Shown here: piece after piece, positions 26,408-34,706 of the stretch
Position numbering within the stretch: the first letter of the stretch is position 1
How the letters are laid out: every line of letters starts with the position of its first letter
Assembly: GCA_001898185.1 (NCBI GenBank)
Contig: MKTI01000005.1
Location: forward strand, 248,001-312,000
Direction of reading: 5' to 3'
From: Cellulomonas sp. 73-145
GTDB lineage: Bacteria; Actinomycetota; Actinomycetes; Actinomycetales; Cellulomonadaceae
Length of the DNA stretch: 64,000 nucleotides
Made by a program: the position numbers and the translations under genes
The notes under the pieces: generated by a model
Told to the model about the DNA's origin: nothing
The model's database searches: none
Seen by the model: only the letters and a program-made list of their open reading frames with translations

Positions 26408-26639
26408 GTCTAGGTGTAGGGACCCTGACCCGCTTCCCCGGACACCAGCCGTGAGGTGACGATGTCGCCTTCGAGAGGAGTCCGGGGATTCGAGTCTCGC
26501 GGGCTCCTGACCTGCTGATACGTCAACTCGAGCCCCATGCACCGACCGGCGCATACCCAGGCGGAGATGCCTCTGACCTGCACAGACGTCGCGAGATCGT
26601 CCGGATTTCTGTCCACCTTCTGGCCGCGGACAAGCAAGA

Positions 26640-26669
26640 AGGCCGCTTCTCCACCCGGAGAAACGGCCT
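26640..26669 (-). terminator. Duplicated tRNA-Ala terminator hairpin
   Basis: On the minus strand AGGCCG and CTCC pair with GGAG and CGGCCT, followed by TTCTTGC. It is the counterpart of the hairpin at 50801-50830 behind the intact tRNA. Confidence 0.55.
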
Positions 26670-26683
26670 CTGACCTGCGGTGA

Positions 26684-26720
<37 letters not shown>

Positions 26721-26975
26721 TTGCGCGACGACCGGATCGCCCGTCTCGTCGTGCATCGAGTCGACGGGCGTCGTCTCGGACCGTCTGCGTTCTGGCCTGG
26801 GCCACGGCCGAGATCCGCTCGGCGTGACTACACCACGGTATCGGGCTGTGCCGGGTTGTCTCGACCTGCCTGGGTGCAACTCGCGCCGCCTTTGTGGCCA
26901 CTTCTTGTCCAGTGCGCAGACAAGGCCAGGGTTCGGGCGCTGACGCCGCCGTCCGAGTATCGCCCCGATGTCGCG

Positions 26976-27398
26976 CTAGAGGACGCCCTTAGCGATGAGG
27001 AAGCAGGCGTACGGACGCGCGTCGCTCGTGTGCACCACGAGTACTGCGCCTGCCGCAGCGTCGTAGAACGCGAAGCGGTCGAGCCCCTCCATGCCAACGT
27101 CCCGGCCCTCCGCGTCGACCAACGCCGCGCGAACGTCATCCACGGCGGGCCCGCGGGCCCCATCACCGGTGAGCATGTGCTTGACCGGTGCGGCCTGAAA
27201 TGCGATGTCCACGGGGAGCAGTGCACAGATCGCCCGCACGGCAGCGGTGACGTCGGCGCCGGGCAGCTCGACCACCGGCGCGCCGGTGGAGGACGCTGGG
27301 AAGTTCCTGTCGACGATCGCCACGACGTCGCCGTGGCCGGCCCGGGCAATGCCGGCGAGCAGGTCCGGCGTGACGAGCGGATCGATACCCTTGAGCAC
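26976..27398 (-). CDS. RbsD/FucU-family sugar mutarotase
   Basis: 140-residue protein of the RbsD/FucU family, closer to FucU. It starts VLKGIDPLVTPDLLAGIARAGHGDVVAIVD and continues NFPASS, matching the FucU active-site His and Asp positions; the C-terminal DRFAFYDAAA is also typical. FucU interconverts anomers of fucose and ribose. GTG at 27398 is 2 nt past the mtnK stop, so it is the last gene of the mtnA operon. 5-Deoxy- and 5-methylthio-ribose cannot form pyranoses, so here it would speed alpha/beta furanose exchange for the kinase. Confidence 0.85.
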   Translation of the reverse strand: MLKGIDPLVTPDLLAGIARAGHGDVVAIVDRNFPASSTGAPVVELPGADVTAAVRAICALLPVDIAFQAAPVKHMLTGDGARGPAVDDVRAALVDAEGRDVGMEGLDRFAFYDAAAGAVLVVHTSDARPYACFLIAKGVL

Positions 27399-27400
27399 CC

Positions 27401-28627
27401 TCAGCCCGCCGTCCGGTGCGTGGCCAGCTCATCGCCGCAGATTTGAGCGAACGTCGTGGGCTGCATGTCTGCGCCATAGCGGACCACGGCCCGCGCCGCC
27501 GCCAGCACTCCACGCGCCGCGCCCTCGCGCAGGTGCGGCGGCAGCGTCTCGACATCCGTCACCTTGGCGTACCCGACGATCCGCCGGGACATCTTCGCGG
27601 CCGCGAACAGCCAGGCCTGCGCCTGCCATGTCGCCAGACGCTCCTCGAGGAACCCGTCCCGCCACACGCGCGGGTCGCGACGTCCCGGCCACAGCCGCCG
27701 GAACTCGGTCTCGAAACCGGTCCACGTCTCCGTCACCAGGCCGAGCGCCCACTGCGCACGGGCGTCGTCGCCGAGCGCATAGGCACGGGAGGCGGCCAGC
27801 ACGTAGTTGGCCCACGTCGCACCGATGTCGAACGCGACCGGCCCGAAGAAGGCGAACTCGGAGTCGAAGACCTTGACGCTGTCGGCCCGCGACCCGTCGC
27901 CCGCGCCGCGCACCATGACCGACCCGGTGTGCAGGTCGCCGTGGATCAGCGCCTCGCCGCACGTCATGAACCAGTACTTCGCGCGTCCCATGGCGTCGAC
28001 GAACGTCGTGTCGGCGCTCAGCGCCGCCGCGTCCGCCTCGTTCGCCGGGAGGACGGAGTTCCGGCCGGCGTCGACCGACGGTTCGGTGAACACGAGGTCC
28101 TCGGTGATGCTGCACAGCTCCGGGTTGATCGCCGCGGCCTGGGCGTCGGCCAGCTGCTGACGCTCGAGGGCGAACAGCGACGTGCCGAACGCGACGGCGC
28201 CGATGTAGGTGCCGACACGTCCGGCCACCCCCGTGTGGACCTTGCCTGCGTTGAGCGCGGGCCGCCAGACGGTGTGGTCGGACAGGTCCTCCATGGCGAA
28301 GATGTGCCGCTTCTCGTCGTCGTGCAGGACCTCGACGACGAGGTCAGGGACCAGCCGGCGGTGCGCGGTCAGTGACTCAACCTCGTGCCGCTCACGGTCG
28401 GGGGTCATGCTCCAGCTGCCGCCGGACATCCGGACGTAGGGCAGCGCCTGCTTCAGCACGATGCCCCGGCCGGTCTGGTCCTTGACCAGGAAGACGAGGT
28501 TGAGGTTGCCGTCACCGATCTCGTCCACCGACGCGATCTGCTCGACGTCGATGCGCCCGGCCAGGCTCGGGTACGTGGCGATGTAGCCGGGGATCTCCTC
28601 AGCAGTGAGGAACTCGTAGTCGGCCAT
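27401..28627 (-). CDS. mtnK: S-methyl-5-thioribose kinase
   Basis: 408 residues, normal length for 5-methylthioribose kinase, which phosphorylates the C1 hydroxyl of 5-methylthioribose (and 5-deoxyribose in dual-function pathways) with ATP. The choline-kinase-like fold shows IHGDLHTGSV with catalytic D231 and KVFDSEFAFFGPVAFDIG with metal ligands D255 and E257; ATP-side VFLVKDQ and GIVLKQALPYVR precede. Starting at ATG 28627, it follows the permease and precedes the mutarotase in the mtnA-transporter operon. Together with MtnA this gives 5-(methylthio/deoxy)ribulose-1-phosphate. Confidence 0.92.
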   Translation of the reverse strand: MADYEFLTAEEIPGYIATYPSLAGRIDVEQIASVDEIGDGNLNLVFLVKDQTGRGIVLKQALPYVRMSGGSWSMTPDRERHEVESLTAHRRLVPDLVVEVLHDDEKRHIFAMEDLSDHTVWRPALNAGKVHTGVAGRVGTYIGAVAFGTSLFALERQQLADAQAAAINPELCSITEDLVFTEPSVDAGRNSVLPANEADAAALSADTTFVDAMGRAKYWFMTCGEALIHGDLHTGSVMVRGAGDGSRADSVKVFDSEFAFFGPVAFDIGATWANYVLAASRAYALGDDARAQWALGLVTETWTGFETEFRRLWPGRRDPRVWRDGFLEERLATWQAQAWLFAAAKMSRRIVGYAKVTDVETLPPHLREGAARGVLAAARAVVRYGADMQPTTFAQICGDELATHRTAG

Positions 28628-28648
28628 GGGGGTGCGTCTCCTCGAAGC

Positions 28649-29731
28649 TCAGGTGGCAGGGGTGTAGCGGACCTTGCGCCGCGAGATGGTGAACGAGAAC
28701 AGGAGGGCGACCAGCAGCACGACACCCTTGGCCGTGTCCTGGTGGTAGTACTGCAGGCCCTTCATCGTCAGGCCCGTCAGGACGATGGAGACGAGCAGGG
28801 CGCCGAGCAGCGTGCCCCAGGCGTTCGGCTTGCCCATCCCCAGCACCGAGGTGCCGACCAGCGCGACAGCCACGGCCTCGAGCAGGCTCGAGGAGCCGGC
28901 GTTGACGTCGCCCTGCCCGATCCGCGACACGAGGATGAGCCCTCCGACCGACGCCAGGAGGCCCGAGACGACGTAGGCCAGGCCGCGGTAGAACCCGACG
29001 CGCACGCCGGCGAGCCGCGCCGCCTCCGGGTTGGCCCCGATCGCGTACATGACACGTCCCCACGTGGTCCGCGAGAGCACGAACCAGGCCAGCACCACCA
29101 GCACCAGCATGATCAGCACGGGGACGGGCACCCGCCCGACGAAGCCGCGGTCGATCTTGAGGAAGTCGGCCGTGAACTTGCCCGGCGCCGTCGACCCGTC
29201 CCGCAGCGTCATGCCGCTGGAGATCGACTGGCCGCGGACGGGGATGAGCTTGGCGCCCTGGATGACGAACATCACCCCGAGGGTCGCCAGCAGGTCCGGG
29301 ATCTTGCACACCACGATCAGGAACGCGTTCAGCAGGCCGACGACGAGGCCTCCGAGGATCACCACGACCACAGCCGTGGGTCCGGTGAGGTTGTAGAAGA
29401 CCATCGTCATCGCGGCGAGCTGCACGGACAGCCCCGCGGTCGAGCCGATCGAGAGGTCCAGGCCGCCCACCACCATCGTGAACATGACGGCCAGGCCGAG
29501 GATCGCTGTGACGGCGGCCCCCTTGAGCATCTGGAAGATCGACAGCTGCGTCGCGAAGGCCGGCTCCGACGCCGCGAAGTAGACGAAGAGGATCACCGTC
29601 ACGGCGATGAAGCCGTACTTGACCACCGAGTCCTGGACCCGCTGACTGGTGGTGAGGCCGTTCCCCGCGAGGGGCGCCTTGGACAGCGCGGACGCACGAT
29701 CCCGTGCGACCTGCGTCGTGTTGCCTGACAC
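28649..29731 (-). CDS. Ribose-type ABC transporter permease (RbsC family)
   Basis: 360-residue inner-membrane permease of a CUT2 importer with about ten helices. Typical segments are VVGGLDLSIGSTAGLS (the conserved GGxDLSxG motif), NAFLIVVCKIPDLLATLG and AVALVGTSVLG. The start is GTG at 29731, directly after the ATPase stop (TAG-GTG). It is the only permease in this operon and would act as a homodimer. Confidence 0.9.
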   Translation of the reverse strand: MSGNTTQVARDRASALSKAPLAGNGLTTSQRVQDSVVKYGFIAVTVILFVYFAASEPAFATQLSIFQMLKGAAVTAILGLAVMFTMVVGGLDLSIGSTAGLSVQLAAMTMVFYNLTGPTAVVVVILGGLVVGLLNAFLIVVCKIPDLLATLGVMFVIQGAKLIPVRGQSISSGMTLRDGSTAPGKFTADFLKIDRGFVGRVPVPVLIMLVLVVLAWFVLSRTTWGRVMYAIGANPEAARLAGVRVGFYRGLAYVVSGLLASVGGLILVSRIGQGDVNAGSSSLLEAVAVALVGTSVLGMGKPNAWGTLLGALLVSIVLTGLTMKGLQYYHQDTAKGVVLLVALLFSFTISRRKVRYTPAT

Positions 29732-31282
29732 CTACGCCACCTCCGACATGCTCGTGACGATCGCCTCGTCGTCGATCTCGCTCGTGTACCTGTCCAGCCG
29801 GACCTCGCCCTCGACGAGGACGACGATCCGGTCGGCGACGCCGCGGATCTCCTCCACGTCGCTGGAGAGGACGACCACGCAGGCGCCCGAGGCGGCCTGC
29901 TCATGGGCCTGGCTGGAGATGTCGCGGCGCGCCCCGATGTCCACGCCGCGGAACGGTTCGTCCAGCAGCAGCACGCGCGGGGCGGCGCGCATCCAGCGCC
30001 CCACGACGACCTTCTGCTGGTTCCCGCCGGACAGGGCGTCGACCGCCTGCGCCGCACTGGTGGCCACGACCCCGAAGTGCTCCAGGACCTCGCGGCCGAT
30101 CCGGTTCTCCTTCGCGGCGCTGATCACCCTGCCTCGGCTGATCTGGCCCAGGAACGGCAGGGTCGCCGTCCACGCCAGGGACCAGCCCGGGAGCATCGCC
30201 TCGGCGGCCCGGTCCTCGGGGACCAGGTAGATGCCCTTGCGGACCGCGTCCTTCGAGTGCCGCGGGCGGTACGGCCGTCCGTCGAACGTCATGGACCCCG
30301 TGCGGAGCCGGTCCGCGCCGAACACGCCGCGGGCGAGCTCGGACTTGCCGGCGCCGATCAGCCCGACCACCCCGGTGACCTCGCCGTACCGCAGCTCGAG
30401 GTCGATCGGTGCGCACCGGCTCAGCAGCTGGACGCCCTGCAGCCGCACGGCGACGTCGTGGCCCCGTTGCTCCACGAGCTCGTGGCTCTGCACCAGCACG
30501 GACTCGGTGAGCATCGCCCGCACGACGGCGGCCATGTCGAAGGGCGCCACCTGGGAGCTGGAGATGCGTCCGTCGCGCAGCACGACGACCTCGTCGGCCA
30601 GCTCGCGCACCTCGCTCAGCCGATGGGTGACATAGAGGACCGCGACGCCCTCCGAGCGCAGCCGGCGGATCAGGGCGAACAGCCGATCGACCTCCGCGGC
30701 GGACAACGTCGACGTGGGCTCGTCCAGCACCAGCACCCGGGGCCGCTGGCTCAGCGCCCGCGCGAGGAGCAGCAGCTGGCTGTCGGCGATGCCCAGCTCG
30801 AAGACGTCCTTGGTGAGGACCGAGTCGGGCCAGCCCAGGTCGAGCGTGTCCGCGATCTCTCGGGCACGCGGCAGGAGTCGACGCAGGGAGCGGACCGGCG
30901 GCAGCTCGCCCCGGATGATCTCTTCGAAGACGAGGTTCTCCGCGACGGTGAGGCCGGGGACGATGTTCTCGTCGATCCGCTGGTGGACCGTCTGGATGCC
31001 GTGGCGGGCGGCCGCCAGGGGGGACGTCATCTGGACGGGCTCTCCGCCGACGCGCACGGTGCCGCCGTGGTCGGGGTACACCCCCGCCAGCACCTTGATG
31101 AGCGTCGACTTGCCCGCACCGTTGGCACCGAGGAGCGCGGTCACGCGCCCCGCCGTCAGCGCGACGGTCACCCCTTTGAGCACCTGGTTGCCACCGAACG
31201 CCATCGTGATGTCGTCCAGGTTGAGCACCTCGGCCGCGGGCGCGGGAGCTGCGGCCGGGTCCGTGACGACCTCGTCGTCCAT
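29732..31282 (-). CDS. Ribose-type ABC transporter ATPase (RbsA family)
   Basis: 516-residue tandem ATPase. The first domain has GANGAGKST, a family-typical VHQR Q-loop and VLVLDEPTSTLS; the second has the usual weak Walker A (GLIGAGKSELA), a canonical LSGGNQQKV signature and VLLLDEPFRGVD, so both Walker B glutamates are intact. ATG at 31282 is chosen because GGAGGAG lies 8 nt upstream; GTG at 31291 is almost inside that site. It follows the binding-protein gene after a strong hairpin. Confidence 0.9.
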   Translation of the reverse strand: MDDEVVTDPAAAPAPAAEVLNLDDITMAFGGNQVLKGVTVALTAGRVTALLGANGAGKSTLIKVLAGVYPDHGGTVRVGGEPVQMTSPLAAARHGIQTVHQRIDENIVPGLTVAENLVFEEIIRGELPPVRSLRRLLPRAREIADTLDLGWPDSVLTKDVFELGIADSQLLLLARALSQRPRVLVLDEPTSTLSAAEVDRLFALIRRLRSEGVAVLYVTHRLSEVRELADEVVVLRDGRISSSQVAPFDMAAVVRAMLTESVLVQSHELVEQRGHDVAVRLQGVQLLSRCAPIDLELRYGEVTGVVGLIGAGKSELARGVFGADRLRTGSMTFDGRPYRPRHSKDAVRKGIYLVPEDRAAEAMLPGWSLAWTATLPFLGQISRGRVISAAKENRIGREVLEHFGVVATSAAQAVDALSGGNQQKVVVGRWMRAAPRVLLLDEPFRGVDIGARRDISSQAHEQAASGACVVVLSSDVEEIRGVADRIVVLVEGEVRLDRYTSEIDDEAIVTSMSEVA

Positions 31283-31315
31283 GCGTGACACTCCTCCGAC
31301 GTCGTCGTCGTGGGG

Positions 31316-31349
31316 CCGTGGGCGGGCGGCTCGTGCCGCCCGCCCACGG
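31316..31349 (-). promoter_or_regulatory. Intercistronic stem-loop after the binding-protein gene
   Basis: CCGTGGGCGGGCGGC at 31316-31330 pairs perfectly with GCCGCCCGCCCACGG at 31335-31349 across a 4-nt loop, 16 nt after the binding-protein stop and 33 nt before the ATPase start. It probably reduces ATPase/permease expression relative to the binding protein. Confidence 0.65.
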
Positions 31350-31364
31350 TAGGACCTGCGGGGG

Positions 31365-32471
31365 TCAGAACGTGACGGACGGGATCCAGTCCGCGCCCGA
31401 GACGTCGGCGATGTTGAGCGACGGCTCGGCGGCCCGGAGGTCGTCCATGTTCTTGATGTTCTTGGACTTGAGCATGTCCTGGGTGATCAGGATCGGCGGG
31501 AACTGCACGTTCTTGCCCTTGAGCTGGCCGGCCATGTCGAGGAACAGCGTCCGCAGCACCGCGGCGCCGATGGCGTTCGGGTCCGTCGCGCCGGTGGCCG
31601 CCCACGGGCTGCCCGCCGCCGTCATCAGCTCGATGTCGGCGTTCGAGATGTCGGCGCCGTAGACCTTGACGTTCTTAATGCCGAGCTGCTGCAGGGCGGA
31701 GAGCGTGCCCTTGCTCAGCTCGTCGTACGGGGCGTAGATCGCCTTCACGCCCGGGTTCGCCTGCAGGGCCGCGACCACCATGGGTGCCGTGTCGGTCGCG
31801 CTGGAGTCGGTGTAGGTGCCGGTCTTGAACAGCTGCTTCCAGCCGTTGTCCTTGACGGCCTTCTGCCACACGACGTCGCGACGGTCGAGCGGGGCGATGC
31901 CGGCGACGTTGACGTAGCCGACCTCGGCGCCGCTGCCGATGTCCGACGCCATCTGCTTGAGCACCAGGCCCGCCATGTCGGCGTCGGACTGCTGCGTCTG
32001 CACGGCGTCAGGAGCGCACTTCTGGATCTCGACGTCGTAGATCACGATCGGGATCTTCTTCTGGATGGCCTCGTTCACGCCCGGGCACAGCGTGTCCGCG
32101 AAGCCGTGGCGGACCACGATGCCCTTGACCCCGGAGGCGATCGCCTGCTCGAGCTGCTGGGCCTGCGTCGCGTTGTCACCCTTGGCGTCGTAGACGTCCA
32201 GGTCGACGCCCATGGCCTGGGCCTGCTTCTTGGTGCCGTTGAGGTACTGCTGGAAGTAGTCGCCCTGGCCGCTGTTCTGCACGATCGCGACCTTCACGCC
32301 GGACGTGTCGAACGGCGCGGGCGCCTTCGCCTTCGCGGTGCCGACCGTGCCCTGGTTGCTGGCGCCCGTGGTGGGTGCCGCCGCGCCGGTCGTGCCGCCC
32401 TGGCTGCACGCGGCGAGCGCGAGCATCGTGGCCCCGGCGACGGCCGCCATCAGGACCTTGGTGTTCCTCAT
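31365..32471 (-). CDS. Ribose-type ABC transporter substrate-binding lipoprotein
   Basis: 368-residue periplasmic-binding-protein type 1 protein. Lipoprotein signal with lipobox ALAAC (Cys22), a Thr/Gly/Ala linker, then VKVAIVQNSGQGDYFQQYLNG and IASGVKGIVVRHGFADTLCPGV. The pattern is that of ribose/AI-2/rhamnose-type binding proteins. ATG at 32471 follows GAGAGGAG. Second gene after mtnA. With MtnA and MtnK as partners, the most likely ligand is a 5-substituted or 5-deoxy ribose; direct ligand evidence is lacking. Confidence 0.9.
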   Translation of the reverse strand: MRNTKVLMAAVAGATMLALAACSQGGTTGAAAPTTGASNQGTVGTAKAKAPAPFDTSGVKVAIVQNSGQGDYFQQYLNGTKKQAQAMGVDLDVYDAKGDNATQAQQLEQAIASGVKGIVVRHGFADTLCPGVNEAIQKKIPIVIYDVEIQKCAPDAVQTQQSDADMAGLVLKQMASDIGSGAEVGYVNVAGIAPLDRRDVVWQKAVKDNGWKQLFKTGTYTDSSATDTAPMVVAALQANPGVKAIYAPYDELSKGTLSALQQLGIKNVKVYGADISNADIELMTAAGSPWAATGATDPNAIGAAVLRTLFLDMAGQLKGKNVQFPPILITQDMLKSKNIKNMDDLRAAEPSLNIADVSGADWIPSVTF

Positions 32472-32513
32472 GGTGCTCCTCTCGATGGCGCAGCGTCGCT
32501 GCTGCGCTGTTCG

Positions 32514-33551
32514 TCAGCCCGCGATCTGCGCGAGCAGTTGGGATGCAGGTGCTGTGGCCGGCTCGACCACGCCTCGTTCCGTGACGACCGCACTGATCAG
32601 GTCGTGCGGCGTCACGTCGAACGCCGGGTTGAAGCCCACCGCACGGGGCGGTGCGCTCGGGTGCCCGTTGAAATCGACCACCTCGGCCGGATCGCGCTCC
32701 TCGATCACGATCTCGGAGCCGGTGGCGGTCGAGAGGTCCACCGTCGAGGACGGAGCGGCCACGACGAACGGGATCCCGGCCCGCTGGCAGGCGAGGGCGA
32801 GGGCGACCGATCCGACCTTGTTCGCCGTGTCCCCGTTGGCCGTGATGCGGTCCGCGCCGATGATCGCCACGTCCACCAGTCCCCGCAGGATGGTGCTCGA
32901 CGCGGCTCCGTCGACCTCGACGACGTGGTCGATGCCGTCCTGCGCGAGCTCCCAGCTGGTGAGCCGGGCGCCCTGCAGGAGCGGGCGGGTCTCGTCTGCG
33001 TAGACGAGGCCGAGGCGACCACGACGGTGGAGCTCGTGGATGATCCCGTACGCCGTCCCCCACGCCGTCGTCGCGAGGGCGCCGGTGTTGCAGTGCGTGA
33101 CCACCCGGACCTTGTCCTTGCCCGTGCGCTCGAGGATCCAGTCCGCACCGAGCCGCGACAGCTCCCGGTTCGCCTGCCCGTCCTCCTCGACGATGCGGCG
33201 GGCCTCCGCGAGGACCGCGTCCACGCCCTCCGGGACGAACGGCCGGACCCGGTCCGCGCCCCAGGCCAGGTTCACCGCGGTCGGACGCGCGTCGCGGATC
33301 CGTCGGATCTGCGACGCGAGGGTCTCGTCGTCCCAGCCCTCGTCCTTCGCCTGCAGCATCGCGACGACGACCCCGAAGGCGCCGACGGCCCCGAGTGCGG
33401 GGGCGCCGCGGACCGCCAGCGTCGAGATCGCCTCGACCAGCCCGTCGACCGTGGTGACCTCGAGGTACACCTCGTCGCGCGGGAGCTGGGTCTGGTCGAT
33501 CAGCCGCACCATCGGCTGCGGCTCGTCCCGCCACTCCACTGCCAAGACCAT
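32514..33551 (-). CDS. mtnA: S-methyl-5-thioribose-1-phosphate isomerase
   Basis: 345 residues, standard length. The enzyme converts the cyclic aldose-1-phosphate (5-methylthioribose- or 5-deoxyribose-1-phosphate) to the ketose-1-phosphate. Key features are VRGAPALGAVGAFG, VVTHCNTGALAT with catalytic C154 and IGADRITANGDTANKVGS with D234; the 80-residue spacing equals that of characterised MtnA. ATG at 33551 has GGAAGGTG upstream. First gene of an operon (mtnA, binding protein, ATPase, permease, mtnK, mutarotase), with a GntR-type operator 21 nt before the start. Confidence 0.93.
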   Translation of the reverse strand: MVLAVEWRDEPQPMVRLIDQTQLPRDEVYLEVTTVDGLVEAISTLAVRGAPALGAVGAFGVVVAMLQAKDEGWDDETLASQIRRIRDARPTAVNLAWGADRVRPFVPEGVDAVLAEARRIVEEDGQANRELSRLGADWILERTGKDKVRVVTHCNTGALATTAWGTAYGIIHELHRRGRLGLVYADETRPLLQGARLTSWELAQDGIDHVVEVDGAASSTILRGLVDVAIIGADRITANGDTANKVGSVALALACQRAGIPFVVAAPSSTVDLSTATGSEIVIEERDPAEVVDFNGHPSAPPRAVGFNPAFDVTPHDLISAVVTERGVVEPATAPASQLLAQIAG

Positions 33552-33571
33552 GACGGCACCTTCCGAACCAC

Positions 33572-33584
33572 GTTGTCCGACAAC
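33572..33584. promoter_or_regulatory. GntR operator upstream of mtnA
   Basis: GTTGTCCGACAAC is a perfect palindrome with a central C. The identical 13-mer recurs at 34667-34679 before the aldolase-fusion operon, on the other side of gntR. Exact repetition on both flanks of the regulator gene supports it as the binding site. Confidence 0.8.
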
Positions 33585-33615
33585 CTCGATCGCACGCTAG
33601 GCGGCACGTTCCGAA

Positions 33616-33648
33616 GTTGTCAATCAACCGAGACCAAGTTGTGACAAC
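33616..33648. promoter_or_regulatory. Two further GntR operator-like sites
   Basis: GTTGTCAATCAAC (33616-33628) and GTTGTGACAAC (33638-33648) lie between mtnA and gntR. Both keep GTTG/CAAC arms of the main operator. The second is about 62 nt before the gntR start and may serve autoregulation. Confidence 0.6.
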
Positions 33649-33710
33649 GACGGCGGTCAAAGCTGTACCCTGCTGCCTGTTCAGCCAGGGGTCGAGCGCG
33701 GGAGCCAGGC

Positions 33711-34427
33711 ATGGGGAGCAACGGGACTCTCGTCTCACGGGTCTCCGACGACCTGCGCAGCCGGCTCGCGGCCGGCGACCTCCCCCCGGGCTCCCGGCTG
33801 CCCACCGAGAGCGAGCTGTCGGCGGAGTTCCAGGTGTCCCGGCCCACGGTGCGCGCGGCGCTGCGCGAGCTCGAGGCGCTCGGGCTCGTGCGCACCCAGC
33901 ACGGGGTCGGCACGTTCGTGACGGAGCCGCCCGCGGTCCGGGCGGGCCTCGAACGACTGGACTCGATCACGGAGTCGATCCGAGCCACCGGTCACCAGCC
34001 GGGGATGAGCTACGCGAGCCGCGTGGTGCGACCGGTGCTGCCGGAGGAGGCCGCCACCATGGGCGTCCCGGGCGACACGGTCGCGCTCGAGGTCAGGCGC
34101 GCGATCATGGCCGACGGCGAGATCGTCGCGTACTCCTACGACCTCATGCCGATGGACATCTTCCCCGCCGACTTCGACCCGGCGGACCTGGACGGTTCTA
34201 TCTTCGGCTTCTTCCGGACACGGCTGGGGATCGTGCCGGACCACGCCCTCGGCGAGGTGCACGCGGTGACGTCGAACCACGTGGGCTGGGGCACCGAGGC
34301 TGCGACGCACAACCTCTTCGTCCTGCTGGTGCAGCGGCACTACGACAAGGCCGACAAGCTCGTCCTGTACTCGCGCACCTACTTCATCGAGGGTCGCTAC
34401 TCCTTCAGCATCGTCCGCCACGGCTGA
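33711..34427 (+). CDS. GntR-family regulator (HutC type, UTRA domain)
   Basis: 238 residues: winged helix-turn-helix at about 8-70 (LPPGSRLPTESELSAEFQVSR, then VRTQHGVGTFV) and a UTRA effector domain behind it (ITESIRATGHQPGMSY, VALEVRRAIMADGE, YSRTYFIEGRYSFSI). UTRA domains bind small ligands, often sugars or sugar phosphates. It lies between the two arms of the deoxypentose/MTR locus, with GTTGTCCGACAAC on both flanks, so it most likely represses both operons and is relieved by a pathway intermediate. Confidence 0.9.
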   Translation: MGSNGTLVSRVSDDLRSRLAAGDLPPGSRLPTESELSAEFQVSRPTVRAALRELEALGLVRTQHGVGTFVTEPPAVRAGLERLDSITESIRATGHQPGMSYASRVVRPVLPEEAATMGVPGDTVALEVRRAIMADGEIVAYSYDLMPMDIFPADFDPADLDGSIFGFFRTRLGIVPDHALGEVHAVTSNHVGWGTEAATHNLFVLLVQRHYDKADKLVLYSRTYFIEGRYSFSIVRHG

Positions 34428-34485
34428 CCGGTCGGTCGGGCCCCTGCCGGGGTGACCGCAACCGACCGCCCCGGAGGGGTCCGAA

Positions 34486-34615
34486 GCCCGTCCGAGGCCC
34501 GTCCGAGGCCCGTCCGAGGCCCGTCCGAGGCCCGTCCGAGGCCCGTCCGAGGCCGTCCGAGGCCGGCAGAGGCCGGCAGAGGGCCGTCCGAGGCCCGTAG
34601 GAGGCCGTACGACGC
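34486..34615 (+). repeat. 11-bp tandem repeat array
   Basis: Six perfect head-to-tail copies of GCCCGTCCGAG (34486-34551), then about five degenerate 10-11-bp units up to roughly 34615. It lies between the gntR stop and the operator before the aldolase-fusion gene. No spacers, so it is not CRISPR. The copy number may vary between strains. Confidence 0.9.
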
Positions 34616-34666
34616 CGCCTCCGTCGCTCACGCAGCGCTCTTGGTTGTCCGATCGACACCTGCTAG

Positions 34667-34679
34667 GTTGTCCGACAAC
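34667..34679. promoter_or_regulatory. GntR operator upstream of the aldolase-fusion operon
   Basis: Exact second copy of GTTGTCCGACAAC, 27 nt before the start codon. Half-sites GTTGTCCGATCGAC (34644-34657) and GTTGTC at 34688 flank it, forming a cluster. Confidence 0.8.
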
Positions 34680-34706
34680 CGCGGAACGTTGTCAGAGAGG
34701 TCAACG

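Noticed and set aside
26480..26500. A second tRNA remnant (GATTCGAGTCTC resembles a T-loop) at the outer end of both repeat copies
   Set aside because: No acceptor or anticodon arm can be folded around it and the stem pairs poorly in the right copy.
26721..26975. Integrase or excisionase remnant at the island edge
   Set aside because: Reading all frames I see no recombinase motif; a plus-strand frame starting near 26721 runs antisense into the mutarotase gene and resembles no protein.
33552..33710. SAM- or methionine-related riboswitch before mtnA
   Set aside because: The gap is filled with GTTG/CAAC repeats and has no conserved riboswitch core that I can recognise.
34486..34615. CRISPR array
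   Set aside because: Repeats are 11 bp and contiguous, without spacers, and there are no cas genes.
34452..34706. N-terminal extension of the aldolase-SDR fusion through the tandem repeats
   Set aside because: It would translate the 11-bp repeats and the GntR operator; the ATG at 34707 has a ribosome-binding site and begins the family homology.
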